A stretch of 64,000 nt of DNA from Clostridia bacterium (GCA_017462485.1 JAFTRA010000015.1:1-64000); one strand, 5' to 3'. Shown: positions 1 through 8,229, counted from the first letter of the stretch. Notes: generated by a model from the sequence alone, not told the origin. Made by a program: numbers and translations.

Positions 1-243
1 AAATGCAGTTTTGAAATAATAGATTTTTTCATAGACGAGCCAATTTTTTTGAGAAATATGCGGATATTTAAGAAAAAATCGGTGATGTATAGGGGAAAAT
101 CTATCTTTCAAAACCTTATGAGTTCGATTCTCTTACGGCTAGCCAATACCAACCTAAATCGAATACGTTTTAAGAGACCACGGCATAATGGGTGATGCTC
201 TTAGTGAAGAATTTAAAAAAACATCGCCAAGTGCGAGCATCGC

Positions 244-277
244 ATTTGACTAGTCAAATACCTTGGGCTAAGCCCAA
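244..277. repeat. Palindrome plus short hairpin in the left intergenic region
   Basis: Positions 244-259 are a perfect 16-bp palindrome (ATTTGACTAGTCAAAT). It is followed at 263-277 by a hairpin, TTGGGC-TAA-GCCCAA. The region 1-614 holds no convincing gene; besides these it contains only the repeats listed next. The role is unknown; a dyad operator is possible. Confidence 0.4.
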
Positions 278-295
278 ACCCTTATTACAAGCAGA

Positions 296-346
296 AAGAG
301 CAAGAGTAAAAGAAAACCAATCCTTCTATCCTTGCTCTTATTTTTT
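296..346. terminator. Bidirectional terminator-like hairpin, copy 1
   Basis: AAGAGCAAG (296-304) pairs with CTTGCTCTT (331-339), and a T-run follows at 341-346. It lies beyond the 3' end of the leftward GH31 gene. A closely similar element lies at 50440-50483, again downstream of a leftward gene. The 26-nt loop is long for an intrinsic terminator, so this may instead be a dispersed repeat. Confidence 0.45.
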
Positions 347-360
347 CTTCTGTCGATATA

Positions 361-413
361 TTCACTTTCGTGAAATATATTCACTTTCGTGAAATATGTT
401 CACGAAAGTGAAT
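361..413. repeat. Three tandem TTCAC/GTGAA hairpins
   Basis: Three units each fold on themselves (361-374, 380-393, 399-412). The first two read TTCACTTTCGTGAA and the third is its reverse complement, with a GAAA tetraloop. The last two also form a perfect 15-bp inverted repeat (379-393 with 399-413) around a 5-nt loop. The flanking sequence repeats TCGATAT at 353, 414, 440 and 466. Confidence 0.6.
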
Positions 414-474
414 TCGATATGCTTTCGCTACGCCGGGGCTCGATATATTGTCGCTTCGCGCCAATTCGATATAA

Positions 475-587
475 GATAAATCCCTCTCGCTTTTGACATA
501 TCTCGCCTTCTGCGAGGTATGAAAACCATATCGAAAATCACGTGAGGGATTTATCCAGATGCGTGTTGTCCGTTAATGATAACACGC
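475..587. repeat. Nested inverted repeats downstream of the GH31 gene
   Basis: GATAAATCCCTC (475-486) and GAGGGATTTATC (544-555) form a perfect 12-bp terminal inverted repeat enclosing 57 bp. The enclosed DNA carries its own 10-bp, one-mismatch hairpin, CATATCTCGC/GCGAGGTATG (about 497-521). A further hairpin, GCGTGTT/AACACGC, follows at 561-587. The whole resembles a small MITE-like or structured element. It could also act as the 3' end of the GH31 transcript. Confidence 0.5.
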
Positions 588-614
588 TAAATGCTCCTGT
601 CTCTTTCTAAATAA

Positions 615-3080
615 TTACTCAATAACCGTTTCAGCGAGTCTTATTCTGTCGCTGACAGAAACGTCGGAAACAAGGATAGAGCCTCTCAAGCTCTCACACG
701 TTCCGGCTTTCTTTATAAGCTCGGCAGTAGTCTTTCTCACAGAGAACGGTCCCTCAACTCTTTGAAGCTTCAAAAGAGCCTCGCGCTTGCGCATAGAAAG
801 GGGCGAGAGAACGTTATGAGTAACCGTTATTTCGTACTCAGCGGAATAATCGATATCCGAAACGGTTACACTCACGGTTGCATACTTTGATGCCTTGAAG
901 TCTATCGGCTTGCCGTTCTTCTTAACCTCTATATTTGCGTAAGGCTTTTCGGTAAGTCCTATCATGGCGTCAACCGCGGTATTCGAAACTATATTCTTAA
1001 AGGTAAGAGTTATATCACGCTGCTCGGGAAGAACAGATACGTCGCCCTCAAACGTCAGCTTCACTGTCGCCTTACCCTCTTCGTATTTGTTTTCAAAGAC
1101 GGTATAAGCAGCAGTGCCGACAGCATCGTCCTCGTAAAGCTTATAGGTATTATTTCCAGAGTAAATCTCAGCCTCAAGCCACTTGGGATTTTCGTATGAA
1201 TTTCCCTTATCACGAGAGAGTGGAAGAACCGCGCCCGCCTTTGCGAGAACGGGAATACTGTTAAGAGGGCGAACCATAGTTATCCAGGCTCCGCCTTCGG
1301 ATACGTTATAAACGTCATTTGTAAATACGTCCGTCCATACGCCTGCAGGTAGCCATACGTCCTTCTTCGTGAGATGACGCTCACCGCTACGCTCAGTGAT
1401 AGGCGCCACGATAAACTCACCGCCGAATATGTACTGATTCCTTGCGTTATAGCTTTCCTCATACTCGGAATACTCGTAGTACATAGGCTCCATAAGTCCG
1501 AGTCCGTCGGAATGTGTGCGGTTATTTGCGCTGTGCAGGAACGGAATCATTCTGTGACGAAGCCTGAGAGCCTCGCGTACAAGCTCCGCAACTCCGTTCT
1601 CGTGAGCCCAGGGCTCCTGCGTAAGAACTATACTGTCAGTGCAGTGCATACGCATTATAGGATTAAACACAGCAAACTGCATAAATCTTAAATAAAGCTC
1701 GTTATCCTTTTCACCCTTGTGGTGACCGCCAAAATCGTGACCCCACCAGGTGTAACCAATGTTGCTCGACGTTGCGGTGAAATAAGGAAGATATGAAAGC
1801 GTTGCCCAGGAAATAACTGTATCACCCGAGAAGCCCATAGGATAACGGTGAGAGCCTATGCCCGCATAACGAGACATAAGCAGCGCATGCTTTCCGTCAC
1901 GGCCGTTATCAAGGAAGTGATAGTGGTTGAGCGCCCACAGAGGATCGAGTCCCGCAAGCGCTGAGCTCGTTCCCTGCTGCCAGTCCATCCACCAGAAGTC
2001 AACACCGTCTTTTTCATACGGATGGTGCAGAATTTTAAAATAATTGTTTACAAAATCATCGTTTGCTATATCAAATTTTATCTGCTTTTCGGTCTTAGGA
2101 TCTACTCCCATAGCGATAGCCATTTCCTCATACATATCCTCGAAGAAACGAACTCCATCAGCCGGATGAAGATTAAGAGTTATCTTAAGATTTCTCTCTT
2201 TAAGCTCATTTAAGAACTTTTTATAATCGGGGAAAAGCTTCTTGTTCCAGGAATATCCCGTCCAGCCGATGCGCCACTGTCTATCGGCAACCGTTCCTCT
2301 GTCCTCGGAAATCTTACCGTTTGCACTAAGTCCCTTTTGCTCGTCAAGATCGGTGGAATAGTGCCAATCCATATCGACGGTAGCAACGGTGAGGGGAACG
2401 TCAAAGCGTTCAAATTCATCCATAACGTGAAGATATTCTTCGTCCGAATATGCGTGATACCTGGACCACCAGTTTCCAAAAGCAAACCTCGGAAGTAAGG
2501 GCGTCTGTCCCGTGATAGCAAAGAGAGCCTTTACCGCCTCTCTGTATTCGTTACCATATGCGAAAACGTATATATCAAATTCATCGCTTGACTTAACCTC
2601 AAGCTTGCCCGACGCAAGAAGACGGAGCGACTCGGTATCGTCAACAACCGCAACTCCCGTACGAGAGCAAACGCCCGTACCGAGCTTGAGTTTAGTGTTC
2701 CTACCTCCGCTGATGCAAACGTCACCGTCGTAGTTATCCAAAGTTCTGGTGGTTCCAAGCAGGTTGCCGTCGTTATTTATCGGCTGCTTTTTGCCGTTTA
2801 TCAATATATAGCTTTTTTCAAAATTCTTCGCAAGATGAAGAGTTACCTTCTCGGTATTTATCTCGAGGTAGGTTGCTACCTCCTTAACGTCAAAGCTGAC
2901 GGCAGGCATGTTTCTGTACCATATACTCTGCGTTGCCTCATCGTTGAACTCTCCGCTTTTGTTCTTCTCAATACGAAAAAGTCGGTCGGTAAGAACGCTT
3001 ATGCGATAATCGGAAAAAAGCACTACGTTGGCAGAGTTCGCCAAAGGATACGTGTTTACTATCAAATGTTTTTCAAGCAT
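615..3080 (-). CDS. Glycoside hydrolase family 31 alpha-glucosidase
   Basis: An 821-residue cytoplasmic enzyme (no signal peptide) expected to release terminal glucose or xylose from alpha-linked oligosaccharides by a retaining mechanism. The GH31 core is clear. The nucleophile is D366 in DFWWMDWQQG, the acid/base is D420 in HRYPMGFSGD, and the sugar-pocket motif DMDWH lies near 236-240. An N-terminal beta-sandwich spans about 1-190 and C-terminal beta domains follow residue 560, giving the usual family length. The last 150 residues, after the proximal beta domain, are less familiar to me. The start is set by AGGAG six bases upstream. The gene is monocistronic, with its own promoter at 3113-3141 and a terminator separating it from nrdD. 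Alpha-xylosidase activity cannot be excluded from sequence alone. Confidence 0.9.
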   Translation of the reverse strand: MLEKHLIVNTYPLANSANVVLFSDYRISVLTDRLFRIEKNKSGEFNDEATQSIWYRNMPAVSFDVKEVATYLEINTEKVTLHLAKNFEKSYILINGKKQPINNDGNLLGTTRTLDNYDGDVCISGGRNTKLKLGTGVCSRTGVAVVDDTESLRLLASGKLEVKSSDEFDIYVFAYGNEYREAVKALFAITGQTPLLPRFAFGNWWSRYHAYSDEEYLHVMDEFERFDVPLTVATVDMDWHYSTDLDEQKGLSANGKISEDRGTVADRQWRIGWTGYSWNKKLFPDYKKFLNELKERNLKITLNLHPADGVRFFEDMYEEMAIAMGVDPKTEKQIKFDIANDDFVNNYFKILHHPYEKDGVDFWWMDWQQGTSSALAGLDPLWALNHYHFLDNGRDGKHALLMSRYAGIGSHRYPMGFSGDTVISWATLSYLPYFTATSSNIGYTWWGHDFGGHHKGEKDNELYLRFMQFAVFNPIMRMHCTDSIVLTQEPWAHENGVAELVREALRLRHRMIPFLHSANNRTHSDGLGLMEPMYYEYSEYEESYNARNQYIFGGEFIVAPITERSGERHLTKKDVWLPAGVWTDVFTNDVYNVSEGGAWITMVRPLNSIPVLAKAGAVLPLSRDKGNSYENPKWLEAEIYSGNNTYKLYEDDAVGTAAYTVFENKYEEGKATVKLTFEGDVSVLPEQRDITLTFKNIVSNTAVDAMIGLTEKPYANIEVKKNGKPIDFKASKYATVSVTVSDIDYSAEYEITVTHNVLSPLSMRKREALLKLQRVEGPFSVRKTTAELIKKAGTCESLRGSILVSDVSVSDRIRLAETVIE

Positions 3081-3112
3081 AGCTTACTCCTATAAATAAA
3101 ATTTCTACCTAG

Positions 3113-3141
3113 ATTATAACACTTAAAAATATAAAAGTCAA
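3113..3141 (-). promoter_or_regulatory. Promoter of the GH31 gene
   Basis: On the minus strand, TTGACT (3136-3141) and TATAAT (3113-3118) are separated by exactly 17 bp, about 35 bp upstream of the start codon. No operator dyad is evident. Confidence 0.8.
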
Positions 3142-3186
3142 TATTGCAAAATAGCAGTTCAAACTAATATTTATGTTTTTAAGATA

Positions 3187-3240
3187 ACAAAAAACGTATA
3201 GAGACACCGTAATTTTTACAATGCTCTATACGTTTTTGTT
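3187..3240. terminator. Bidirectional intrinsic terminator between nrdD and the GH31 gene
   Basis: A 13-bp perfect stem (AAAACGTATAGAG at 3191-3203 with CTCTATACGTTTT at 3224-3236), bounded by A/T runs on both sides. Read leftward it ends the nrdD transcript. Confidence 0.85.
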
Positions 3241-3271
3241 TGTTTATGTCAAAATGCGACAGTCCTTTAAA

Positions 3272-5446
3272 TTAAAGGTGCAAAACTCTATCCTGAATCT
3301 CGCTCGTTCTGCCCTGGTTCCAGTACTGCGTACCTATATAACCGCAGGTTCTGCGAGCTACGTTCATCTTGGACTGATCGCGGTTCTTACAGTTTGGGCA
3401 TTCCCAAATGAGCTTACCGTCCTCGTCCTCTTTTATCTCAATTTCACCGTCGTATCCGCAGACCTGGCAGAAGTCGCTCTTCGTATTAAGCTCTGCGTAC
3501 ATAATGTTATCGTAGATGAATTTCATAACCGAGAGAACAGCCTCAATGTTGTTCTGCATATCAGGAACCTCGACGTAGCTTATAGCTCCTCCGGGCGAGA
3601 GCGCCTGGAATTTAGCCTCAAGCGTAAGCTTATCGAACGCATCAATAGGCTCGGTAACGTGAACGTGATAAGAGTTGGTGATATACATTCTGTCGGTAAC
3701 ACCGGGAACGATACCGAATCTCTTCTGAAGGCATTTAGCGAACTTATAAGTAGTGCTTTCAAGGGGGGTTCCGTAAAGCGAGTAGTCGATATTTTCAGCA
3801 GCCTTCCACTTTGCAGTATATTCGTTGAGCTTCTTCATAATGGTAAGTCCAAGCTCCTCGCCCTCAGGCTCGGTAAGCTTTTTGCCGTTAAGCGCCATTA
3901 CGCACTCCCAAAGTCCCGCATAACCGAGAGAAATGGTTGAGTAACCTCCGTGAAGATACTTGTCAATAGGCTCACCCTTAGGAAGACGGGTAAGCGCTCC
4001 GTACTGCCAAAGGATAGGAGCAGCGTCGGAAAGAGTACCGGTAAGACGCTCGTGACGCGCCTGAAGCGCTCTGTGACAAAGCTCCATACGCTCATCGAAT
4101 ATCTCCCAGAATTTATCCATATCGCCTTTAGCGGAAAGTCCGATATCAACAAGGTTTACGGTAACAACACCCTGGTTAAATCTTCCGTAATACTTAGGCT
4201 GACCGTTTTCATCAACGTAAGGAGTAAGGAAGCTTCTGCATCCCATACAGGTATAGCAGTGTCCCTCTCCGTTTTTGTCAACCTTATTCTGAAGCATTAT
4301 TTTCTCAGAGATATAGTCGGGAACCATTCTCTTTGCGGTGCATTTTGCCGCAAGCTCTGTTAAGTAGTAGTAGGGGGAGTCGTTATGTATATTCTGTTCC
4401 TCAAGAACGTAGATAAGCTTCGGGAACGCAGGGGTTATCCAGACGCCCTTTTCATTCTTGACGCCTTGATAACGCTGAAGAAGAGTCTCTTCGATAATAA
4501 CCGCAAGGTCCTGCTTCTCCTGCTCGTTTTTAGCTTCGCCAAGATACATAAAGATAGTAATGAAGGGAGCCTGTCCATTAGTCGTAAGAAGAGTAACTAC
4601 CTGGTACTGAATACACTGAACACCGCGGCGAATTTCATCGCGAAGTCTTTCCTCGGTTATCTTCTTTACAGCGTTTTCATCATTCACTCCGATTTCAGAA
4701 AGCTCGCGCGCAACGGTGCTCTGAATCTTTTCACGGCTTATCTGAACGAAAGGAGCAAGATGAGCAAGGCTTATCGACTGACCACCGTACTGGTTAGACG
4801 CTACCTGCGCGATAATCTGAGTTGCAATATTACAAGCGGTAGAGAAGCTGTGAGGCTTTTCTATCATCGTTCCGCTGATAACAGTACCGTTCTGGAGCAT
4901 ATCCTCAAGGTTAACAAGGTCGCAGTTATGCATATGCTGAGCAAAATAGTCTGAATCGTGGAAGTGGATAATTCCCTCCTCGTGAGCCTTTACTATGTCC
5001 TCGGGAAGAAGGATTCTTCTCGTGATATCCTTGGATATTTCGCCTGCCATATAGTCTCGCTGAACGCTGTTAACGGTGGGGTTCTTGTTGGAGTTTTCCT
5101 GCTTTACCTCTTCGTTATTGCACTCAATCAAAGAAAGAATCTGGTCGTCGGTAGTGTTGGTACGGCGGATAAGAGCTCTCTTATATCTATACGTAATATA
5201 AGCTCTCGCAAGAATGAACGCGCCTGAGCGCATAAGCTCATTCTCTACCATATCCTGAACCTCTTCAACGTTTACCGCTCTTCCGAGCTTCTCGCACTTG
5301 GATTCAACGTGAGCTGCGATTTTATTTATTTTACCTTTTGTTATCCGTTCATCTTCATCAACCGCTTCGTTAGCTTTTATGATAGCCGCGGCAATTTTTT
5401 CACGGTTAAAAATTTCTTCCGAACCGTTTCTCTTAATAAGTTTCAT
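3272..5446 (-). CDS. nrdD: Anaerobic (class III) ribonucleoside-triphosphate reductase
   Basis: A 724-residue glycyl-radical enzyme that reduces ribonucleoside triphosphates to deoxyribonucleotides for DNA synthesis without oxygen. The N-terminal 90 residues are an ATP-cone allosteric domain (KLIKRNGSEEIFNREKI). The catalytic barrel follows. Near the C-terminus is a four-cysteine zinc site (CQVCGY ... CPNCKN), and the radical glycine is G702 in RRTCGYIG. Length and order are normal for the family. The start codon follows GGAGAGGACG. The activase gene nrdG, usually adjacent, is absent on both sides here, so it must lie elsewhere. Control is probably by NrdR (operator pair at 6073-6120), through an unusually long leader of about 620 nt. 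Confidence 0.95.
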   Translation of the reverse strand: MKLIKRNGSEEIFNREKIAAAIIKANEAVDEDERITKGKINKIAAHVESKCEKLGRAVNVEEVQDMVENELMRSGAFILARAYITYRYKRALIRRTNTTDDQILSLIECNNEEVKQENSNKNPTVNSVQRDYMAGEISKDITRRILLPEDIVKAHEEGIIHFHDSDYFAQHMHNCDLVNLEDMLQNGTVISGTMIEKPHSFSTACNIATQIIAQVASNQYGGQSISLAHLAPFVQISREKIQSTVARELSEIGVNDENAVKKITEERLRDEIRRGVQCIQYQVVTLLTTNGQAPFITIFMYLGEAKNEQEKQDLAVIIEETLLQRYQGVKNEKGVWITPAFPKLIYVLEEQNIHNDSPYYYLTELAAKCTAKRMVPDYISEKIMLQNKVDKNGEGHCYTCMGCRSFLTPYVDENGQPKYYGRFNQGVVTVNLVDIGLSAKGDMDKFWEIFDERMELCHRALQARHERLTGTLSDAAPILWQYGALTRLPKGEPIDKYLHGGYSTISLGYAGLWECVMALNGKKLTEPEGEELGLTIMKKLNEYTAKWKAAENIDYSLYGTPLESTTYKFAKCLQKRFGIVPGVTDRMYITNSYHVHVTEPIDAFDKLTLEAKFQALSPGGAISYVEVPDMQNNIEAVLSVMKFIYDNIMYAELNTKSDFCQVCGYDGEIEIKEDEDGKLIWECPNCKNRDQSKMNVARRTCGYIGTQYWNQGRTSEIQDRVLHL

Positions 5447-5479
5447 CGTCCTCTCCTTTTCTTTTTCTTTTTTTAGAAC

Positions 5480-5511
5480 AAAAAGTTCCTACCCAAAATT
5501 TAGGTAGAACT
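5480..5511 (-). terminator. Hairpin with U-run in the nrdD leader (possible attenuator)
   Basis: Read leftward, AGTTCTACC (5511-5503) pairs with GGTAGGAACT (5493-5484), with one bulge, and TTTTT follows at once. It lies about 40 nt before the nrdD start and downstream of the mapped-looking promoter. It could therefore attenuate nrdD, or be a leftover terminator. Confidence 0.5.
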
Positions 5512-5672
5512 TTGAATGATTTTCAGCTTTTTGGGGAACTATCAAACTGAAAAGATTTAATAAATACTGTATTGAAAGTTTTTGCTTTTATGGGCTTTCT
5601 CGCTCACTTTTTACCTTGTATCAATGGTCTCGTATTTTTCATAAGCCCCATCGAGACTTACCAGCTCTTCTT

Positions 5673-6019
5673 CTATCTTAAAACAGTTCGAGCCAGTGCT
5701 CGACGCAGTGAGTTTATTATACGACAAGCAAAAATGTGAAAGCGGCGCATCGCGACATTTTCGGACATTTTTGCGCCGGACGTCAAGAGCTCACAAAGAA
5801 ACCCTGTTTCTTTAGCGAATTCTCTCTTCAAAAAGAATCACCATTACTCGACTCCCTAACTTTTTCTATCTTTAAAACAGTTCAAGTCAGCACTGCGCAC
5901 AGTGAGTTTATTATACGACAAGCAAAAATGTGAAAGCGGCGCATCGCGGCATTTTCGGACATTTTTGCGCCGGACGTCAAGAGCTCACAAAGAAACCCTG
6001 TTTCTTTAGCGAATTCTCT
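5673..6019. repeat. Two direct copies of a 150-bp intergenic element
   Basis: Copies at 5673-5825 and 5865-6019 are nearly identical apart from a variable hairpin segment (5685-5708 in copy 1, 5881-5902 in copy 2). Each copy, read leftward, carries TATAAT followed by AAACTCAC, then its own small stem-loop: TCGAGC-ACTG-GCTCGA in copy 1 and CACTG-TGCG-CAGTG in copy 2. They lie inside the inferred nrdD leader. Copy 2 ends in a perfect 9-bp hairpin, GAATTCTCT/AGAGAATTC, at 6011-6032. Confidence 0.85.
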
Positions 6020-6069
6020 TTGGAGAGAATTCGCAGAGGATTTCGCGTTGCGAAATACTCAGTGAGTAT

Positions 6070-6097
6070 ATTATACCACATCTTGTGATTTTGTCAA
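6070..6097 (-). promoter_or_regulatory. Consensus sigma-A promoter of nrdD
   Basis: On the minus strand, TTGACA (6092-6097) and TATAAT (6070-6075) are both perfect, with a 16-bp spacer. An ATACTCA-G-TGAGTAT dyad lies just downstream over the likely start site. The inferred transcript runs leftward into nrdD with about 620 nt of leader. No closer promoter of equal quality is visible. Confidence 0.75.
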
Positions 6098-6120
6098 CCC
6101 TAAAATACTATATATTGTGT
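6073..6120. promoter_or_regulatory. Tandem NrdR boxes
   Basis: Box 1 (6105-6120, ATACTATATATTGTGT) matches the NrdR consensus ACACWATATATWGTGT at 15 of 16 positions. Box 2 (6073-6088) matches at 11 of 16. Their starts are exactly 32 bp apart, the three-helical-turn spacing typical of NrdR. One lies just upstream of the -35 and the other over the spacer and -10, as expected for repression of a ribonucleotide reductase promoter. Confidence 0.75.
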
Positions 6121-6391
6121 TTTTGTTGTTTTTTATTTATCGGCAAAGAGCGAGAAATTACCCCAAAAAAGAGTGTATTTTTGTTTGAAATGACATCTCA
6201 AAATTAAGCCATACAGTTAAAACGGGGCAGAGTCATATATACCCAAGACGCACTTTCGTCAATATCTACAAATTTGTGTCTTTTTTTTCTCTACTATTCT
6301 CTTTGAGTTAAAATTAGCAAAGGCTCAATTTATATTAATAGGAAGAAAACAAAAAATTCGTTTTGCTTTTTTCTTTTTCATGGTTATAATA

Positions 6392-6431
6392 TTGAAAAAA
6401 ACGACGTTCTGTGTTACAATCTTAATTGTAA
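6392..6431 (+). promoter_or_regulatory. Promoter of the Fe-alcohol dehydrogenase with dyad over the -10
   Basis: TTGAAA (6392-6397), a 17-bp spacer and TACAAT (6415-6420). A perfect 7-bp inverted repeat, TTACAAT-CTTA-ATTGTAA (6414-6431), covers the -10 and the likely start site and so may be an operator. It does not match the usual Rex consensus well. Confidence 0.6.
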
Positions 6432-6477
6432 AGCTTATTAAAAAATACTTATGACAAAACGAAAGTAGGAAGAATCT

Positions 6478-7641
6478 ATGAAATTTGATTTTAGCTATTA
6501 CAACCCAACTAAAATTTATTTCGGTAAAACATCAATGAAAAATCTCGAGCCCGAACTCGAAAGCTACGGCAAAAACGTTCTTCTGGTTTACGGCAAGGCG
6601 GCAATCAAAAAAATCGGTCTTTACGACGATGTAATAAAGGCTCTTATGAACACTAAAAAGAACGTAACGGAGCTCGAAGGTATAAAGTCAAATCCTACCT
6701 ACGACCAGGTCCTTGAAGGAGCAAAGCTTGTCAGAGAAAACGATATTGATTTAATTCTTGCCGTTGGCGGAGGCTCGGTTATTGACTGCGCAAAAGCTAT
6801 CTCGGTTTCCGCTTATTGCGACGGTGACCCGTGGCAAAAGTATTGGGTTGATTTCAAGCCATTAGACAACGAAACCGTCCCTGTCGCATCAATTCTTACA
6901 ATGACCGGAACAGCATCGGAAATGAATTCCGGTTCTGTCATAACGAACGAGGAGAAAATGATTAAAGAGGGCAGAGTTTTCCCTCCCAGCGTTAACCCAA
7001 AATTTTCAATTCTCAATCCCGAATACACCTATACTGTACCGAAAATTCAGATGGTCAGCGGCATATATGATGTAATGTCTCACCTATGCGAGCAATACTT
7101 CTCCGGTAACGACGATAATGTCAGCGACTATCTTCTGGAAGCGCTTATGAAATCTCTGATTTTCTCGGCAAGAGCAGCCCTCAAAAATCCCGAAGACTAC
7201 GAAGCGAGAAGCAATATAATGTGGTGCGCAACAATGGCGCTCAACAAAATTACCGGTGTCTCCAAAGAACAGGACTGGCAGGTACACGGAATAGAGCATC
7301 AAATCGGTGCATACACCGATTGCCCTCACGGTGTTGGTCTTGCAATAGTATCAATTCCCTACTACCTGCATGTCTATAAATACGGAATCGACAAATTCGT
7401 GCGTTTCGCAACCGAGGTGTTCTGTGTAAAACCCGACGGCAAATCGAAAGAAGAAATAGCCGAAGAGGGCATACACGCGCTTGAGAATTTCATCAAAGAG
7501 CTCGGAATTCCACTAACACTCCGTGAAATTGGAGCGACGGAAGATATGCTTCCAAAAATCGCATATTCCGTAGAGTCCGGCGGCGGATACAAAAAAGTTT
7601 CTCAAGATGAAATGCTTGATATTTTAAAAGACTGTTTTTAA
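6478..7641 (+). CDS. Iron-containing alcohol dehydrogenase (butanol dehydrogenase type)
   Basis: A 387-residue group III (iron-type) alcohol dehydrogenase, expected to reduce aldehydes to alcohols with NAD(P)H in fermentation or aldehyde detoxification. It is closest in form to BdhA and YqhD. The nucleotide-binding GGGS lies at 97-100. The metal ligands are D198 and H202 (in YDVMSHLCEQ), H270 (in QVHGIEH) and H284 (in DCPHGVG). The H270-H284 spacing matches that in YqhD. Length is normal. AGGAAG sits seven bases before the ATG. The gene stands alone and is divergent from nrdD. The natural substrate (butyraldehyde, methylglyoxal or other) cannot be told from sequence. Confidence 0.9.
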   Translation: MKFDFSYYNPTKIYFGKTSMKNLEPELESYGKNVLLVYGKAAIKKIGLYDDVIKALMNTKKNVTELEGIKSNPTYDQVLEGAKLVRENDIDLILAVGGGSVIDCAKAISVSAYCDGDPWQKYWVDFKPLDNETVPVASILTMTGTASEMNSGSVITNEEKMIKEGRVFPPSVNPKFSILNPEYTYTVPKIQMVSGIYDVMSHLCEQYFSGNDDNVSDYLLEALMKSLIFSARAALKNPEDYEARSNIMWCATMALNKITGVSKEQDWQVHGIEHQIGAYTDCPHGVGLAIVSIPYYLHVYKYGIDKFVRFATEVFCVKPDGKSKEEIAEEGIHALENFIKELGIPLTLREIGATEDMLPKIAYSVESGGGYKKVSQDEMLDILKDCF

Positions 7642-8047
7642 TAAAAGATAGTAAAAAGTAAACAATAGTTTACTATACGCTTGCAAAGTTAACGCATAAT
7701 AATTTCAAAAACTTAAATATGCCCAACCAACCATTTATATAATAGGAAAGCTAAAGTTAACCTTTGACGCAGTTGATGCTCATCAAAAGAAGCGCTTTCA
7801 GAGGTAAGAACCCACACGCAAGCGCCTAATTACTACGGAGCAGTGCAAAAAATCATATAGACTCTGACGAGCATGTCATATTTCTCGCGCACAAGAGTGG
7901 CGAATGCATAGGGCATATATTTGTAAGCTTCGCAAGGAATAAATTTTAAAGCATTTTTAGCAATTCACGATGCGAAAGAGATATTTTTATATACAAAAAG
8001 CGGCTTAAAAAACCATTTGCCAAAAAATATTGAAAAAAGTAAAAAAA
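7642..8047. other. Non-coding stretch between the alcohol dehydrogenase and tRNA-Pro
   Basis: I find no gene here. A weak hairpin, AGTAAAC-AATA-GTTTACT (7657-7674), just after the dehydrogenase stop is the only terminator candidate, and it lacks a T-run. Confidence 0.5.
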
Positions 8048-8080
8048 GCACTTGACTTTTCCCAAGTCAAGTGCTATAAT
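8048..8080 (+). promoter_or_regulatory. tRNA-Pro promoter embedded in a perfect inverted repeat
   Basis: TTGACT (8052-8057), a 17-bp spacer and TATAAT (8075-8080). The -35 and the whole spacer lie inside a perfect 11-bp inverted repeat, GCACTTGACTT (8048-8058) with AAGTCAAGTGC (8064-8074), loop TTCCC. Such a dyad is unusual for a tRNA promoter and could bind a regulator. Confidence 0.65.
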
Positions 8081-8122
8081 ATATTAGGTTTTTTGAAGAA
8101 ACCACGCAACAATCGATCAAAT

Positions 8123-8198
8123 CTGGGTGTGGCGCAGTTGGTAGCGCGCTACCTTGGGGTGGTAGAGGCCGCAAGTTCAAGTCTTGTCACTCAGACCA
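8123..8198 (+). tRNA. tRNA-Pro (anticodon GGG)
   Basis: A complete 76-nt cloverleaf with encoded CCA. Acceptor CTGGGTG pairs with CACTCAG (one G-T). Anticodon stem CTACC/GGTAG encloses the loop TTGGGGT, giving anticodon GGG. The T-arm contains GTTCAAGTC. Its 3' half, from the anticodon loop to CCA, is repeated in decayed form at 35910-35957, which marks the gene as the integration site of the island to its right. Confidence 0.95.
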
Positions 8199-8200
8199 AA

Positions 8201-8229
8201 AAGGAGATTCGCAAGAATCTCCTTTTTTC
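8201..8229 (+). terminator. Intrinsic terminator of tRNA-Pro
   Basis: A perfect stem, AAGGAGATTC-GCAA-GAATCTCCTT, followed by TTTTCTTTG, three bases after the tRNA CCA end. Confidence 0.9.

Noticed and set aside
100..155. A tRNA-like 3' end (GAGTTCGATTCTC, then an acceptor-like arm and CCA)
   Set aside because: The T-stem has a mismatch and no matching 5' acceptor arm, D-arm or anticodon arm lies upstream. At most it is a remnant.
192..392. A 66-codon rightward reading frame
   Set aside because: It runs through the terminator hairpin and the TTCAC repeats, has no ribosome site and no recognisable protein pattern.
5716..5915. Promoters inside the two 150-bp repeats (TATAAT at 5716-5721 and 5910-5915)
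   Set aside because: The -10 boxes are perfect but no acceptable -35 lies 16-18 bp upstream and there is no TGn extension. Kept only as a repeat feature.
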